Assembly: GCA_013076295.1 (NCBI GenBank)
Contig: RQOL01000838.1
Span: 62,001-126,000 of the forward strand
Source: Sanderia malayensis
Taxonomy: Eukaryota; Cnidaria; Scyphozoa; Semaeostomeae; Pelagiidae
Reading direction: 5' to 3'
Length of the DNA: 64,000 nt
This document shows, piece after piece, positions 26,201 through 39,600 of this stretch. Within the stretch, counting starts at the first letter, position 1; every line of letters begins with the position of its first letter. The notes under the pieces are model-generated. The model saw only the letters and a program-made list of their open reading frames with translations, ran no database searches and was not told where the DNA came from. The translations under genes were made by a program, and so were the position numbers.

Positions 26201-27470
26201 TAATGAAAAGTGAGATTCATTCCCACAATTTAGACTGATGAAAGTTGACATTGATTCCCACAACTTACATACGAATCAACATAAATACACCTAAAACTAA
26301 TAAAAAAATGACATTTATTCCCACAATTTACACTAATGAAAAGAAACATTCATTACCACAAATTACAGTAATGAAAAAAAATTCATTCCCACAATTTAAA
26401 CACGAATCCACGCAAAAACGGCAAAAACAGATAAAAATATGACTTTCATTCCCACAATTTGCAGTAATGAAAAATAACCTTCATCCCCACAATTTACACA
26501 TGAATCCACGCAAAAACGGTAAAAACAGACAACGAAGATAATATTCATTCCCACAATTTACACTAATGAAATGTGACATACATTCCCACAATTTAGACTA
26601 ATTAAAGGTGACATTGATTGCCACACCTTACACACGAATCAACCTAACTACACCTAAAACTAATAAAAATTTAAAGTTCATTTCAACAATTTACACTAAG
26701 GAAAAGTAACCATGATTCACATAAATTATAGTAATGAAAAAAAATTCCTTCCCGCAATTTACACACGAATCAACGTAAGAACAGCTAAAACTAATCAATA
26801 ATAGAGCATTCATTCCCACAATTTGCAGTAATGAAAAATAACGTTCATCCCCACAATTTACACATGTATCCACGCAAAAACGGTAAAAACAGACAAAGAA
26901 GATAATATTCATTCCCACAATTTACACTAATGAAAAGTGACATTCATTCCCACAATTTAGACTAATTAAAGTTGACATTGATTGCCACAACTTACACACG
27001 AATCAACATAACTACACCTAAAACTAATAAAAATTTAAAGTTCATTCCCACAATTTACACTAATGAAAAGTAACCATGATTCACATAAATTACAGTAATG
27101 AAAAAAAATTCCTTCCCGCAATTTACACACGAATCAACGTAAGAGCAGCTAAAACTAATAAAAAAATGACATTTATTCCCACAATTTGCACTAATGAAAA
27201 GAAGCATTAATTCTCACAAATTACAGTAATGAAAAAAACTTCATTCCCACAATTTACAGTAATAAAAATAAGATTAATCCCACAATTTACACATGAATCC
27301 ACGCAAAAGCGGTAAAAACAGATAAAGAAGATAATATTCATTCCCACAATTTACACTAATGAAAAGTGACATTTATTCCCACAATTTAGACTGATGAAAG
27401 TTGACATTAATTCCCACAATTTACACATTGTTCCACGTAAAAAGAGCTAAAAAAATATAGCATTCTTTCC
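23272..27470 (+). repeat. Large-unit copy at 5,849/5,850-bp shift from 17423, with 893 pair
   Basis: It follows 17423 to about 19845 with few substitutions and includes an XL monomer at 24478. An 893-bp tandem pair lies at about 24798-25690 and 25691-26583. From 26691 the 2944-type subunit follows, and from about 27180 the GAAGCATTAATTCTC variant. It ends just before the phase marker at 27471. Confidence 0.78.
24478..24567 (+). repeat. XL 90-bp monomer, copy 6
   Basis: This is 90 bp and lies 5,849 bp after copy 5, inside the corresponding large-unit copy. Confidence 0.88.
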
Positions 27471-28942
27471 CACAAAATACACTAATGAACAGTAACATTG
27501 ATTTCCACACATTACAGTAATGAAAAATAATTCATTCCCACAATTTACACACGAATCCACGCAAAAACGGCAAAAACAGATAAAAACATGACATTCATTC
27601 CCACAATTTGCAGTAATGAAAAATACCCTTCATCCCCACAATTTACACATGAATCCACTCAAAAACGGTAAAAACAGACAAAGAAGATAATATTCATTCC
27701 CACAATTTACACTGATGAAAAGTGACATTCATTCCCACAATTTACACTAATGAAAAGTGACATTGATTCCCACAATTTAAACTGCTGAGAAATTACATTG
27801 ATTCCCACAATTTACACATTATTCCACGTAAAAAGAGCTAAAAAGTAAAAAGCATTCTTTCCCACAATTTGCACTAATGAAAAGAAACATTCATTCCAAC
27901 AAGTTAGATTGTTGAGAAATGACATTGATTCCCACAATTTACACAATATTCCACGTAAAAAGTGCTAAAAAGTAAATAACATTCTCTCCCACAATTTACA
28001 GTAATGAAAAGTGACATTCATTCCCACAATTTAGACTGATGAAAGTTGACATTGATTCCCACACATTACAGTAATGAAAAAACATTAATTCCCACAATTT
28101 ACACACAAATCCACGCAAAAACGGCAAAAAGAGATAAAAATATGACATTCATTCCCACAATTTACACTAATGAAATGAAACATTCATTCCCACAAATTAC
28201 AGTAATGAAAAAAAATTCATTCCCACAATTTCCACACGATTCAACGCTAAAAACAGCTAAAGCTAATCAATAATAGAGCATTCATTACCACAATTTGCAG
28301 TAATGAAAAATAACCCTCAGCCCCACAATTTACACATGACTCCACGCAAAAACGGTAAAAACAGACAAAGAAGATAATATTCATTCCCACAATTTACACT
28401 AATGAAAAGTGACATTCATTCCCACAATTTAGACTAATTAAAGTTGACATTGATTGCCACAACTTACACACGAATCAACATAACGACACCTAAAACTAAT
28501 AAAAATTTAAAGTTCATTCCCACAATTTACACTAATGAAAAGTAACCATGATTCTCATAAATAATAGTAATGAAAAAAATTCCTTCCCGCAATTTACACA
28601 CGAATCAACGTAAGAACAGCTAAAACTAATAAAAAAAATGACATTTATTCCCACAATTTGCACTAATGAAAAGAAACATTAATTCCCACAAATTACAGTA
28701 ATGAAAAAAACTTCATTCCCACAATTTACAGTAATAAAAATAAGATTAATCCCACAATTTACACATGAATCCACGCAAAAACGGTAAAAACAGATAAAAA
28801 AGATAATATTCATTCCCACAATTTACACTAATGAAAAGTGACATTCATTCCTACAATTTAGACTGTTGAAAGTTGACATTGATTCCCACAATTTACACAT
28901 TTTTCCACGTAAAAAGAGCTAAAAAAATATAGCATTCTTTCC
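27471..28942 (+). repeat. 1,472-bp spacer unit between two phase markers
   Basis: Sequence from about 27440 to 27868 is repeated at about 28912-29340, a shift of 1,472 bp. The remainder is the module shared with 8367-8690 plus a copy of the 3179-3704 region. This explains the larger spacing to the next 418-type landmark. Confidence 0.75.
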
Positions 28943-30744
28943 CACAAAATACACTAATGAACAGTAACATTGATTTCCACACATTACAGTAATGAAAAAT
29001 AATTCATTCCCACAATTTACACACGAATCCACGCAAAAACGGCAAAAACAGATAAAAACATGACATTCATTCCCACAATTTGCAGTAATGAAAAATACCC
29101 TTCATCCCCACAATTTACACATGAATCCACTCAAAAACGGTAAAAACAGACAAAGAAGATAATATTCATTCCCACAATTTACACTGATGAAAAGTGACAT
29201 TCATTCCCACATATTACACTAATGAAAAGTGACATTGATTCCCACAATTTAAACTGCTGAGAAATTACATTGATTCCCACAATTTACACATTATTCCACG
29301 TAAAAAGAGCTAAAAAGTAAAAAGCATTCTTTCCCACAATTTACACTAATGAAAAGTAACCATGATTCACATAAACTACAGTAACGAAAAAAAATTCCTT
29401 CTCACAATTTACACACGAATCAACGTAAGAACATCTAAAACTAAACAATAATAGAGGATTCATTCCCACAATTTGCAGTAATGAAAAATAACCTTCATCC
29501 CCACATTTTACACATGAATCCACGCAATAACGGTGAAAACAGATAAAAAAGATAATATTCATTCCCACAATTTACACTAATGAAAAGTGACATTCATTCC
29601 CACAATTTAGACTGATGAAAGTTGACAATGATTGCCACAACTTACACACGAATCAACATAAATACACCTAAAACTAATAAAAATTTAAAGTTCATTCCCA
29701 CAATTTACACTTATGAAAAGTAACCATGATTCATATAAATGACAGTAATGAAAAAAAATTCCTTCCCACAATTTACACCCGAATCAACGTAAGAACAGCT
29801 AAAACTAAACAATAATAGTGGATTCACTCCAGCAATTTGCAGTAATGAAAAATAACCTTCATCCCCACAATTTACACATGAATCCAGGCAAGAACGGTAA
29901 AAACAGATAAAAAAGATAATATTCATTCAAACAATTGACACTAATGAAAAAGAACCTTCGTTCACACAACGTACACACGAATCAACATAAAAACACCTAA
30001 AACTAATAAAAACTTAAAGTTCATTCCTACAATTTGCACTAATGAAAAGTGACATTCATTACCACAATTTAGACTGATGAAAGTTGACTTTGATGGCCAC
30101 AACTTACACACGAATCAACATAAATACACCTAAAACTAATAAAAACTTAAAGTTCATTCCCACAATTTACACATTATTCCACGTAAAAAGAGCTAAAAAG
30201 TATATAACATTCTTTCCCACAATTTACACTAATGAAAAGTAGCATTCATTCCCACAAATTTTGTCAGATCAAGATTTACACCCATTCCCACATTTCACAC
30301 GTGAATCTACGTTAATCCATCAGAAAAATAGTGAAAGCACTTTTAGTTACTTTTTTCAGTCAAATTTACATTCATTCCCACAACGTACACACGAATCAAT
30401 ATAAATAAACCTAAAACTAATAAAAATATGACATTTATTCCCACAATTTGCACTAATGAAAAGAAACATTCATTCCCACAAATTACAGTAATGAAAAAAA
30501 ATTCATTCCCACAATTTCCACACGAATCAACGTTAAAAACAGCTAAAGCTAATCAATAATAGAGCATTCATTCCCACAATTTACACTAATGAAAAGTGAC
30601 ATTCATTCCCACAATTTAGACTGATGAAAGTTGACATTGAATCCCAAAATTTACACACTATTCCACGTAAAAACAGCTAAAAAGTATATAGCATTCTTTC
30701 CCACAATTTACACTAATGAAAAGAAACATTCATTCCCACAAATT
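28943..30744 (+). repeat. 418-type landmark region with 29711 subunit and XL monomer
   Basis: The segment from 29341 to about 30060 recurs at 37487-38206 (shift 8,146). A private variant TTCAAACAATTGACACTAATG occurs near 29926 and again near 38072. An XL monomer lies at 30287. From about 30480 the sequence resembles the 6400-6550 region. Confidence 0.72.
30287..30376 (+). repeat. XL 90-bp monomer, copy 7
   Basis: This is 90 bp. It differs by GAAAGCAC for GAAAACAC and CAAATTTACATTC for CAAATTAACATTC. Confidence 0.87.
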
Positions 30745-33479
30745 ACAGTAATGAAAAAAAATTCATTCCCACAATTTCCACACGAATCAACGTTAAAAAC
30801 AGCTAAAGCTAATCAATAATAGAGCATTCATTCCCACAATTTACACTAATGAAAAGTGACATTCATTCCCACAATTTAGACTAATTAAAGTTGACATTGA
30901 TTGCCACAACTTACACACGAATCAACATAAATACACCTAAAACTAATAAAAATTTAAAGTTCATTCCAACAATTTACACTAATGAAAAGTAACCATAATT
31001 CACATAAATTACAGTAATGAAAAAAAATTCCTTCCCGCAATTTACACACGAATCAACGTAAGAACAGCTAAAACTAATCAACAATAGAGCATTCTTTCCC
31101 ACAATTTGCAGTAATGAAAAATAACCTTCATCCCCACAATTTACACATGAATCCACGCAAAAACGGTAAAAAGAGACAAAGAAGATAATATTCATTCCCA
31201 CAATTTACACCAATGAAAAGTGACATTCATTCCCACAATTTAGACTAATTAAAGTTGACATTGACGCCCATACATTACAGTAATGAAAAAACATCAATTC
31301 CCACAATTTACACACAAATCCACGCAAAAACGGCAAAAACAGATAAAAATATGACATTCATTCCCACAATTTACACTAATGAAAAGTGAGATTCATTCCC
31401 ACAATTTAGACTGATGAAAGTTGACATTGATTCCCACAACTTACATACGAATCAACATAAATACACCTAAAACTAATAAAAAAATGACATTTATTCCCAT
31501 AATTTGCACTAATGAAAAGAAACATTCATTACCACAAATTACAGTAATGAAAAAAAACTCATTCCCACAATTTACACACGAATCCACGCAAAAACGGCAA
31601 AAACAGATAAAAATATGACTTTCATTCCCACAATTTGCAGTAATGAAAAATAACCTTCATCCCCACAATTTACACATGAATCCACGCAAAAACGGTAAAA
31701 ACAGACAACGAAGATAATATTCATTCCCACAATTTACACTAATGAAATGTGACATACATTCCCACAATTTAGACTAATTAAAGGTGACATTGATTGCCAC
31801 ACCTTACACACGAATCAACATAACTACACCTGAAACTAATAAAAATTTAAAGTTCATTTCAACAATTTACACTAAGGAAAAGTAACCATGATTCACATAA
31901 ATTATAGTAATGAAAAAAAATTCCTTCCCGCAATTTACACACGAATCATCGTAAGAACAGCTAAAACTAATCAATAATAGAGCATTCATTCCCACAATTT
32001 GCAGTAATGAAAATTAACGTTCATCCCCACATTTTACACATGAATCCACGCAAAAAGGGTGAAAACAGATAAAAAAGATAATATTCATTCCCACAATTTA
32101 CACTAATGAAAAGTGACATTCATTCCCACAATTTAGACTGATGAAAGTTGACAATGATTGCCACAACTTACACACGAATCAACATAAAAACACCTAAAAC
32201 TAATAAAAACTTAAAGTTCATTCCCACAATTTGCACTAATGAAAAGAAGCATTAATTCCCACAAATTACAGTAATGAAAAAAACTTCATTCCCACAATTT
32301 ACAGTAATAAAAATAAGATTAATCCCACAATTTACACATGAATCCACGCAAAAACGATCAAAACAGATAAAGAAGATAATATTCATTCCCACAATTTACA
32401 CTAATGAAAAGTGACATTTATTCCCACAATTTAGACTGATGAAAGTTGACATTGATTCCCACAATTTACACATTGTTCCACGTAAAAAGAGCTAAAAAAA
32501 AATATAGCATTCTTTCCCACAAATTACACTAATGAACAGTAACATTGATTTCCACACATTACAGTAATGAAAAAAAATTCATTCCCACAACTTACACACG
32601 AATCAACATAAAAACACCTAAAACTAATAAAAACTTAAAGTTCCTTCCCACAATTTGCACTAATGAAAAGAAACATTCATTCCCACAATTTAGACTGATG
32701 AAAGTTGACATTGATTCCCACACATAACAGTAATGAAAAAACATTAATTCCCACAATTTACACACGAATCCACGCAAAAACGGCAAAAACAGATAAAAAC
32801 ATGACATTCATTCCCACAATTTGCAGTAATGAAAAATACCCTTCATCCCCACAATTTACACATGAATCCACTCAAAAACGGTAAAAACAGACAAAGAAGA
32901 TAATATTCATTCCCACAATTTACACTGATGAAAAGTGACATTCATTCCCACAATTTACACTAATGAAAAGTGACATTGATTCCCACAATTTAAACTGCTG
33001 AGAAATTACATTGATTCCCACAATTTACACATTATTCCACGTAAAAAGAGCTAAAAAGTAAAAAGCATTCTTTCCCACAATTTACACTAATGAAAAGTAA
33101 CCATGATTCACATAAACTACAGTAACGAAAAAAAATTCCTTCTCACAATTTACACACGAATCAACGTAAGAACATCTAAAACTAAACAATAATAGAGGAT
33201 TCATTCCCACAATTTGCAGTAATGAAAAATAACCTTCATCCCCACATTTTACACATGAATCCACGCAATAACGGTGAAAACAGATAAAAAAGATAATATT
33301 CATTCCCACAATTTACACTAATGAAAAGTGACATTCATTCCCACAATTTAGACTGATGAAAGTTGACAATTCCCACAACTTACACACGAATCAACATAAA
33401 TACACCTAAAACTAATAAAAATTTAAAGTTCATTCCCACAATTTACACTTATGAAAAGTAACCATGATTCATATAAATG
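30745..33479 (+). repeat. 2,735-bp tandem unit, copy 1
   Basis: Landmarks at 30974, 31421 and 32545 recur 2,735 bp later. Both copies share private variants such as ACACCAATGAAAAG, AAAACATCAATTC and AAAATTAACGTTCATC. The left boundary is near the shared CAGTAATGAAAAAAAATTC. Confidence 0.85.
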
Positions 33480-36320
33480 ACAGTAATGAAAAAAAATTCA
33501 TTCCCACAATTTCCACACGAATCAACGTCAAAAACAGCTAAAGCTAATCAATAATAGAGCATTCATTCCCACAATTTACACTAATGAAAAGTGACATTCA
33601 TTCCCACAATTTAGACTAATTAAAGTTGACATTGATTGCCACAACTTACACACGAATCAACATAAATACACCTAAAACTAATAAAAATTTAAAGTTCATT
33701 CCAACAATTTACACTAATGAAAAGTAACCATAATTTACATAAATTACAGTAATGAAAAAAAATTCCTTCCCGCAATTTACACACGAATCAACGTAAGAAC
33801 AGCTAAAACTAATCAACAATAGAGCATTCTTTCCCACAATTTGCAGTAATGAAAAATAACCTTCATCCCCACAATTTACACATGAATCCACGCAAAAACG
33901 GTAAAAAGAGACAAAGAAGATAATATTCATTCCCACAATTTACACCAATGAAAAGTGACATTCATTCCCACAATTTAGACTAATTAAAGTTGACATTGAT
34001 GCCCATACATTACAGTAATGAAAAAACATCAATTCTCACAATTTACACACAAATCCACGCAAAAACGGCAAAAACAGATAAAAATATGACATTCATTCCC
34101 ACAATTTACACTAATGAAAAGTGAGATTCATTCCCACAATTTAGACTGATGAAAGTTGACATTGATTCCCACAACTTACATACGAATCAACATAAATACA
34201 CCTAAAACTAATAAAAAAATGACATTTATTCCCACAATTTGCACTAATGAAAAGAAACATTCATTACCACAAATTACAATAATGAAAAAAAACTCATTCC
34301 CACAATTTACACACGAATCCACGCAAAAACGGCAAAAACAGATAAAAATATGACTTTCATTCCCACAATTTGCAGTAATGAAAAATAACCTTCATCCCCA
34401 CAATTTACACATGAATCCACGCAAAAACGGTAAAAACAGACAACGAAGATAATATTCATTCCCGCAATTTACACTAATGAAATGTGACATACATTCCCAC
34501 AATTTAGACTAATTAAAGGTGACATTGATTGCCACACCTTACACACGAATCAACATAACTACACCTAAAACTAATAAAAATTTAAAGTTCATTTCAACAA
34601 TTTACACTAAGGAAAAGTAACCATGATTCACATAAATTATAGTAATGAAAAAAAATTCCTTCCCGCAATTTACACACGAATCAACGTAAGAACAGCTAAA
34701 ACTAATCAATAATAGAGCATTCATTCCCACAATTTGCAGTAATGAAAATTAACGTTCATCCCCACATTTTACACATGAATCCACGCAAAAAGGGTGAAAA
34801 CAGATAAAAAAGATAATATTCATTCCCACAATTTACACTAATGAAAAGTGACATTCATTCCCACAATTTAGACTGATGAAAGTTGACAATGATTGCCACA
34901 ACTTACACACGAATCAACATAAAAACACCTAAAACTAATAAAAACTTAAAGTTCATTCCCACAATTTGCACTAATGAAGAGAAGCATTAATTCCCACAAA
35001 TTACAGTAATGAAAAAAACTTCATTCCCAGAATTTACAGTAATAAAAATAAGATTAATCCCACAATTTACACATGAATCTACGCAAAAACGATAAAAACA
35101 GATAAAGAAGATAATATTCATTCCCACAATTTACACTAATGAAAAGTGACATTTATTCCCACAATTTAGACTGATGAAAGTTGACATTGATTCCCACAAT
35201 TTACACATTGTTCCACGTAAAAAGAGCTAAAAAAAAATATAGCATTCTTTCCCACAAATTACACTAATGAACAGTAACATTGATTTCCACACATTACAGT
35301 AATGAAAAAAAATTCATTCCCACAACTTACACACGAATCAACATAAAAACACCTAAAACTAATAAAAACTTAAAGTTCCTTCCCACAATTTGCACTAATG
35401 AAAAGAAACATTCATTCCCACAAGTTAGATTGTTGAGAAATGACATTGATTCCCACAATTTACACAATATTCCACGTAAAAGGTGCTAAAAAGTAAATAA
35501 CATTCTCTCCCACAATTTACACTAATGAAAAGTGACATTCATTCCCACAATTTAGACTGATGAAAGTTGACATTGATTCCCACACATTACAGTAATGAAA
35601 AAACATTAATTCCCACAATTTACACACGAATCCACGCAAAAACGGCAAAAACAGATAAAAACATGACATTCATTCCCACAATTTGCAGTAATGAAAAATA
35701 CCCTTCATCGCCACAATTTACACATGAATCCACTCAAAAACGGTAAAAACAGACAAAGATGATAATATTCATTCCCACAATTTACACTGATGAAAAGTGA
35801 CATTCATTCCCACAATTTACACTAATGAAAAGTGACATTGATTCCCACAATTTAAACTGCTGAGAAATTACATTGATTCCCACAATTTACACATTATTCC
35901 ACGTAAAAAGAGCTAAAAAGTAAAAAGCATTCTTTCCCACAATTTACACTAATGAAAAGTAACCATGATTCACATAAACTACAGTAACGAAAAAAAATTC
36001 CTTCTCACAATTTACACACGAATCAACGTAAGAACATCTAAAACTAAACAATAATAGAGGATTCATTCCCACAATTTGCAGTAATGAAAAATAACCTTCA
36101 TCCCCACATTTTACACATGAATCCACGCAATAACGGTGAAAACAGATAAAAAAGATAATATTCATTCCCACAATTTACACTAATGAAAAGTGACATTCAT
36201 TCCCACAATTTAGACTGATGAAAGTTGACAATGATTGCCACAACTTACACATGAATCAACATAAATACACCTAAAACTAATAAAAATTTAAAGTTCATTC
36301 CCACAATTTACACTTATGAA
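33480..36320 (+). repeat. 2,735-bp tandem unit, copy 2, with a 127-bp insertion
   Basis: It repeats 30745-33479 but contains 127 additional bases at 35424-35550, a 35+57+35 monomer group starting GTTAGATTGTTGAG. The later part is therefore shifted by 2,862 bp. Beyond about 36320 the sequence changes to another module. Confidence 0.85.
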
Positions 36321-37486
36321 AAGAAACATTCATTCCCACAAATTACAGTAATGAAAAAAAATTCATTCCCACAATTTCCACACGAATCAACGCTAAAAAC
36401 AGCTAAAGCTAATCAATAATAGAACATTCATTCCCACAATTTGCAGTAATGAAAAATAACCTTCATCCCCACAATTTACACATGAATCCACGCAAAAACG
36501 GTAAAAACAGACAAAGAAGATAATATTCATTCCCACAATTTACACTAATGAAAAGTGACATTCATTCCCACAATTTAGACTAATTAAAGTTGACATTGAT
36601 TGCCACAACTTACACACGAATCAACATAACTACACCTAAAACTAATAAAAATTTAAAGTTCATTCCCACAATTTACACTAATGAAAAGTAACCATGATTC
36701 ACATAAATAATAGTAATGAAAAAAGTTCCTTCCCGCAATTTACACACGAATCAACGTAAGAACAGCTAAAACTAATAAAAAAAATCACATTTATTCCCAC
36801 AATTTGCACTAATGAAAAGAAACATTAATTCCCACAAATTACAGTAATGAAAAAAACTTCATTCCCACAATTTACAGTAATAAAAATAACATTAATCCCA
36901 CAATTTGCACATGAATCCACGCAAAAACGGTAAAAACAGATAAAAAAGATAATATTCATTCCCACAATTTACACTAATGAAAAGTGACATTCATTCCTAC
37001 AATTTAGACTGATGAAAGTTGACATTGATTCCCACAATTTACACATTTTTCCACGTAAAAACAGCTAAAAAAATATAGCATTCTTTCCCACAAAATACAC
37101 TAATGAACAGTAACATTGATTTCCACACATTACAGTAATGAAAAAAAGTTCATTCCCACAATTTACACACGAATCCACGCAAAAACGGCAAAAACAGATA
37201 AAAACATGACATTCATTCCCACAATTTGCAGTAATGAAAAATAACCTTCATCCCCACAATTTACACATGAATCCACTCAAAAACGGTAAAAACAGACAAA
37301 GAAGATAATATTCATTCCCACAATTTACACTGATGAAAAGTGACATTCATTCCCACAATTTACACTAATGAAAAGTGACATTGATTCCAACAATTTAAAC
37401 TGTTGAGAAATTACATTGATTCCCACAATTTACACATTATTCCACGTAAAAAGAGCTAAAAAGTAAAAAGCATTCTTTCCCACAAT
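36321..37486 (+). repeat. Ordinary domain 1 monomers with last phase marker
   Basis: It resembles 28190-29340 and includes the last phase marker at 37089. Private changes include AATAACATTAATCCC near 36886 and AAAAGTTCCTTCCC near 36721. Nothing other than satellite monomers is seen. Confidence 0.7.
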
Positions 37487-38458
37487 TTACACTAATGAAA
37501 AGTAACCATGATTCACATAAACTACAGTAACGAAGAAAAATTCCTTCTCACAATTTACACACGAATCAACGTAAGAACATCTAAAACTAAACAATAATAG
37601 AGGATTCACTCCCACAATTTGCAGTAATGAAAAATAACCTTCATCCCCACATTTTACACATGAATCCACGCAAAAACGGTGAAAACAGATAAAAAAGATA
37701 ATATTCATTCCCACAATTTACACTAATGAAAAGTGACATTCATTCCCACAATTTAGACTTATGAAAGTTGACATTGATTGCCACAACTTACACACGAATC
37801 AACATAAATACACCTAAAACTAATAAAAATTTAAAGTTCATTCCCACAATTTACACTTATGAAAAGTAACCATGATTCACATAAATTACAGTAATGACAA
37901 AAAATTCCTTCCCACAATTTACACACGAATCAACGTAAGAACAGCTAAAACTAAACAATAATAGTGGATTCATTCCAGCAATTTGCAGAAATGAAAAATA
38001 ACCTTCATCCCCACAATTTACACATGAATCCAGGCAAAAACGGTAAAAACAGATAAAAAAGATAATATTCATTCAAACAATTGACACTAATGAAAAAGAA
38101 CCTTCGTTCACACAACTTACACACGAATCAACATAAAAACACCTAAAACTAATAAAAACTTAAAGTTCATTCCCACAATTTGCACTAATGAAAAGAAACA
38201 TTCATTCCCACAAGTTAGACTGTTGAGAAATGACATTGATTCCCACAATTTACACATTATTCCACGTAAAAAGTGCTAAAAAGTATATAACATTCTCTCC
38301 CACAATTTACACTAATGAAAAGTAACATTAATTCCCACAATTTATTCAGATCAAGATTTACACCCATTCCCACATTTCACACGTGATTCTACGTTAATCC
38401 ATCTGAAAAATAGTGAAAACACTTTTAGTTACTTTTTTCATTCATATTAACATTCATT
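37487..38458 (+). repeat. Copy of 29341-30060 plus last, divergent XL monomer
   Basis: The block follows 29341 at a shift of 8,146 bp to about 38206 and then runs into the eighth XL monomer. It is the last block with domain 1 markers. Confidence 0.75.
38369..38458 (+). repeat. XL 90-bp monomer, copy 8 (most divergent)
   Basis: Still 90 bp, but with several changes: GTGATTCTACG, CCATCTGAAAAA and CATTCATATTAAC. The preceding short monomer has lost part of TTTTGTCAG. It is the last XL copy and lies at the edge of domain 1. Confidence 0.85.
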
Positions 38459-39600
38459 CCCACAACGTAATCACGAATCAACATAAATAAGCCCAAAACT
38501 ATTAAAAATATGACATTTATTCCCACAATTTGCACTAATGAAAAGAAACATTCATTCCCACAAATTACAGTAATGAAAAAAAATTCATTCCCACAATTTC
38601 CACACGAATCAACGTTAAAAACAGCTAAAGCTAATCAATAATAGAGCATTCATTCCCACAATTTACACTAATGAAAAGTGACATTCATTCCCACAATTTA
38701 GACTGATGAAAATTGACATTGATTCCCACACATTACAGTAATGAAAAAACATTAATTCCCACAATTTACACACGAATCCACGCAAGAACGGCAAAAACAG
38801 ATAAAAATATGACATTCATTCCCACAATTTACACTAATGAAAAGTGACATTCATTCCCACAATTTAGACTGATGAAAGTTGACATTGATGCCCACAACTT
38901 ACACAAGAATCAACATAAATACACCTAAAACTAATAAAAATATGACATTTATTCCCACAATTTGCACTAATGAAAAGAAACATTCATTCCCACAAATTAC
39001 AGTAATGAAAAAAAATTCATTCCCACAATTTCCACACGAATGAACGCTAAAAACAGCTAAAGCTAATCCATAATAGAGCATTCATTCCCACAATTTGCAG
39101 TAATGAAAAATAACGTTCATCCCCACAATTTACACATGAATCCACGCAAAAACGGTAAAAAGAGATAAAAAATATGACATTGATTCCCACAATTTACACT
39201 AATGAAAAGTGAGATTCATTCCCACAATTTAGACTGATGAAAGTTGACATTGATTCCAACAACTTACATACGAATCAACATAAATACACCTAAAACTAAT
39301 AAAAATATGACATTTATTCCCACAATTTGCACTAATGAAAAGAAACATTCATTCCCACAAATTACAGTAATGAAAAAAAATTCATTCCCACAATTTACAC
39401 ACGAATCCACGCAAAAACGGCAAAAACAGATAAAAATATGACTTTCATTCCCACAATTTGCAGTAATGGAAAATAACTTTCATCCCCACAATTTACACAT
39501 GAATCCACGCAAAAACGGTAAAAAAAATAAAGAAGATAATATTCATTCCCACAATTTACACTAATGAAAAGTGACATTCATTCCCAGAATTTAGACTGAT
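38459..39600 (+). repeat. Transition zone between the two satellite domains
   Basis: The segment consists of ordinary S and L monomers but carries neither the domain 1 markers nor the domain 2 markers. It contains a module with the minus-strand frame at 38899-39081 and one related to the domain 2 module seen at 42313 and 44869 (here at 39244-39441). Monomers are somewhat more individual than in the flanks. The limits are defined by absence of markers and are therefore soft. Confidence 0.55.

Larger units (their letters stand above)
1..38458 (+). repeat. Satellite domain 1 (XL-containing higher-order repeat family)
   Basis: This domain is defined by markers found only here: eight 90-bp XL monomers and eight copies of CACAAAATACACTAATGAAC at 20, 3724, 9236, 17025, 22874, 27471, 28943 and 37089. 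Large blocks recur at shifts of 3,704, 4,592/4,593, 9,216, 7,789 and 5,849 bp with very high identity by eye. The simplest reading is a 3,704-bp ancestral unit that grew by internal tandem duplications: 7,789 equals 3,704 + 2,829 + 893 + 363. The right edge is set at the last XL monomer. Confidence 0.8.
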
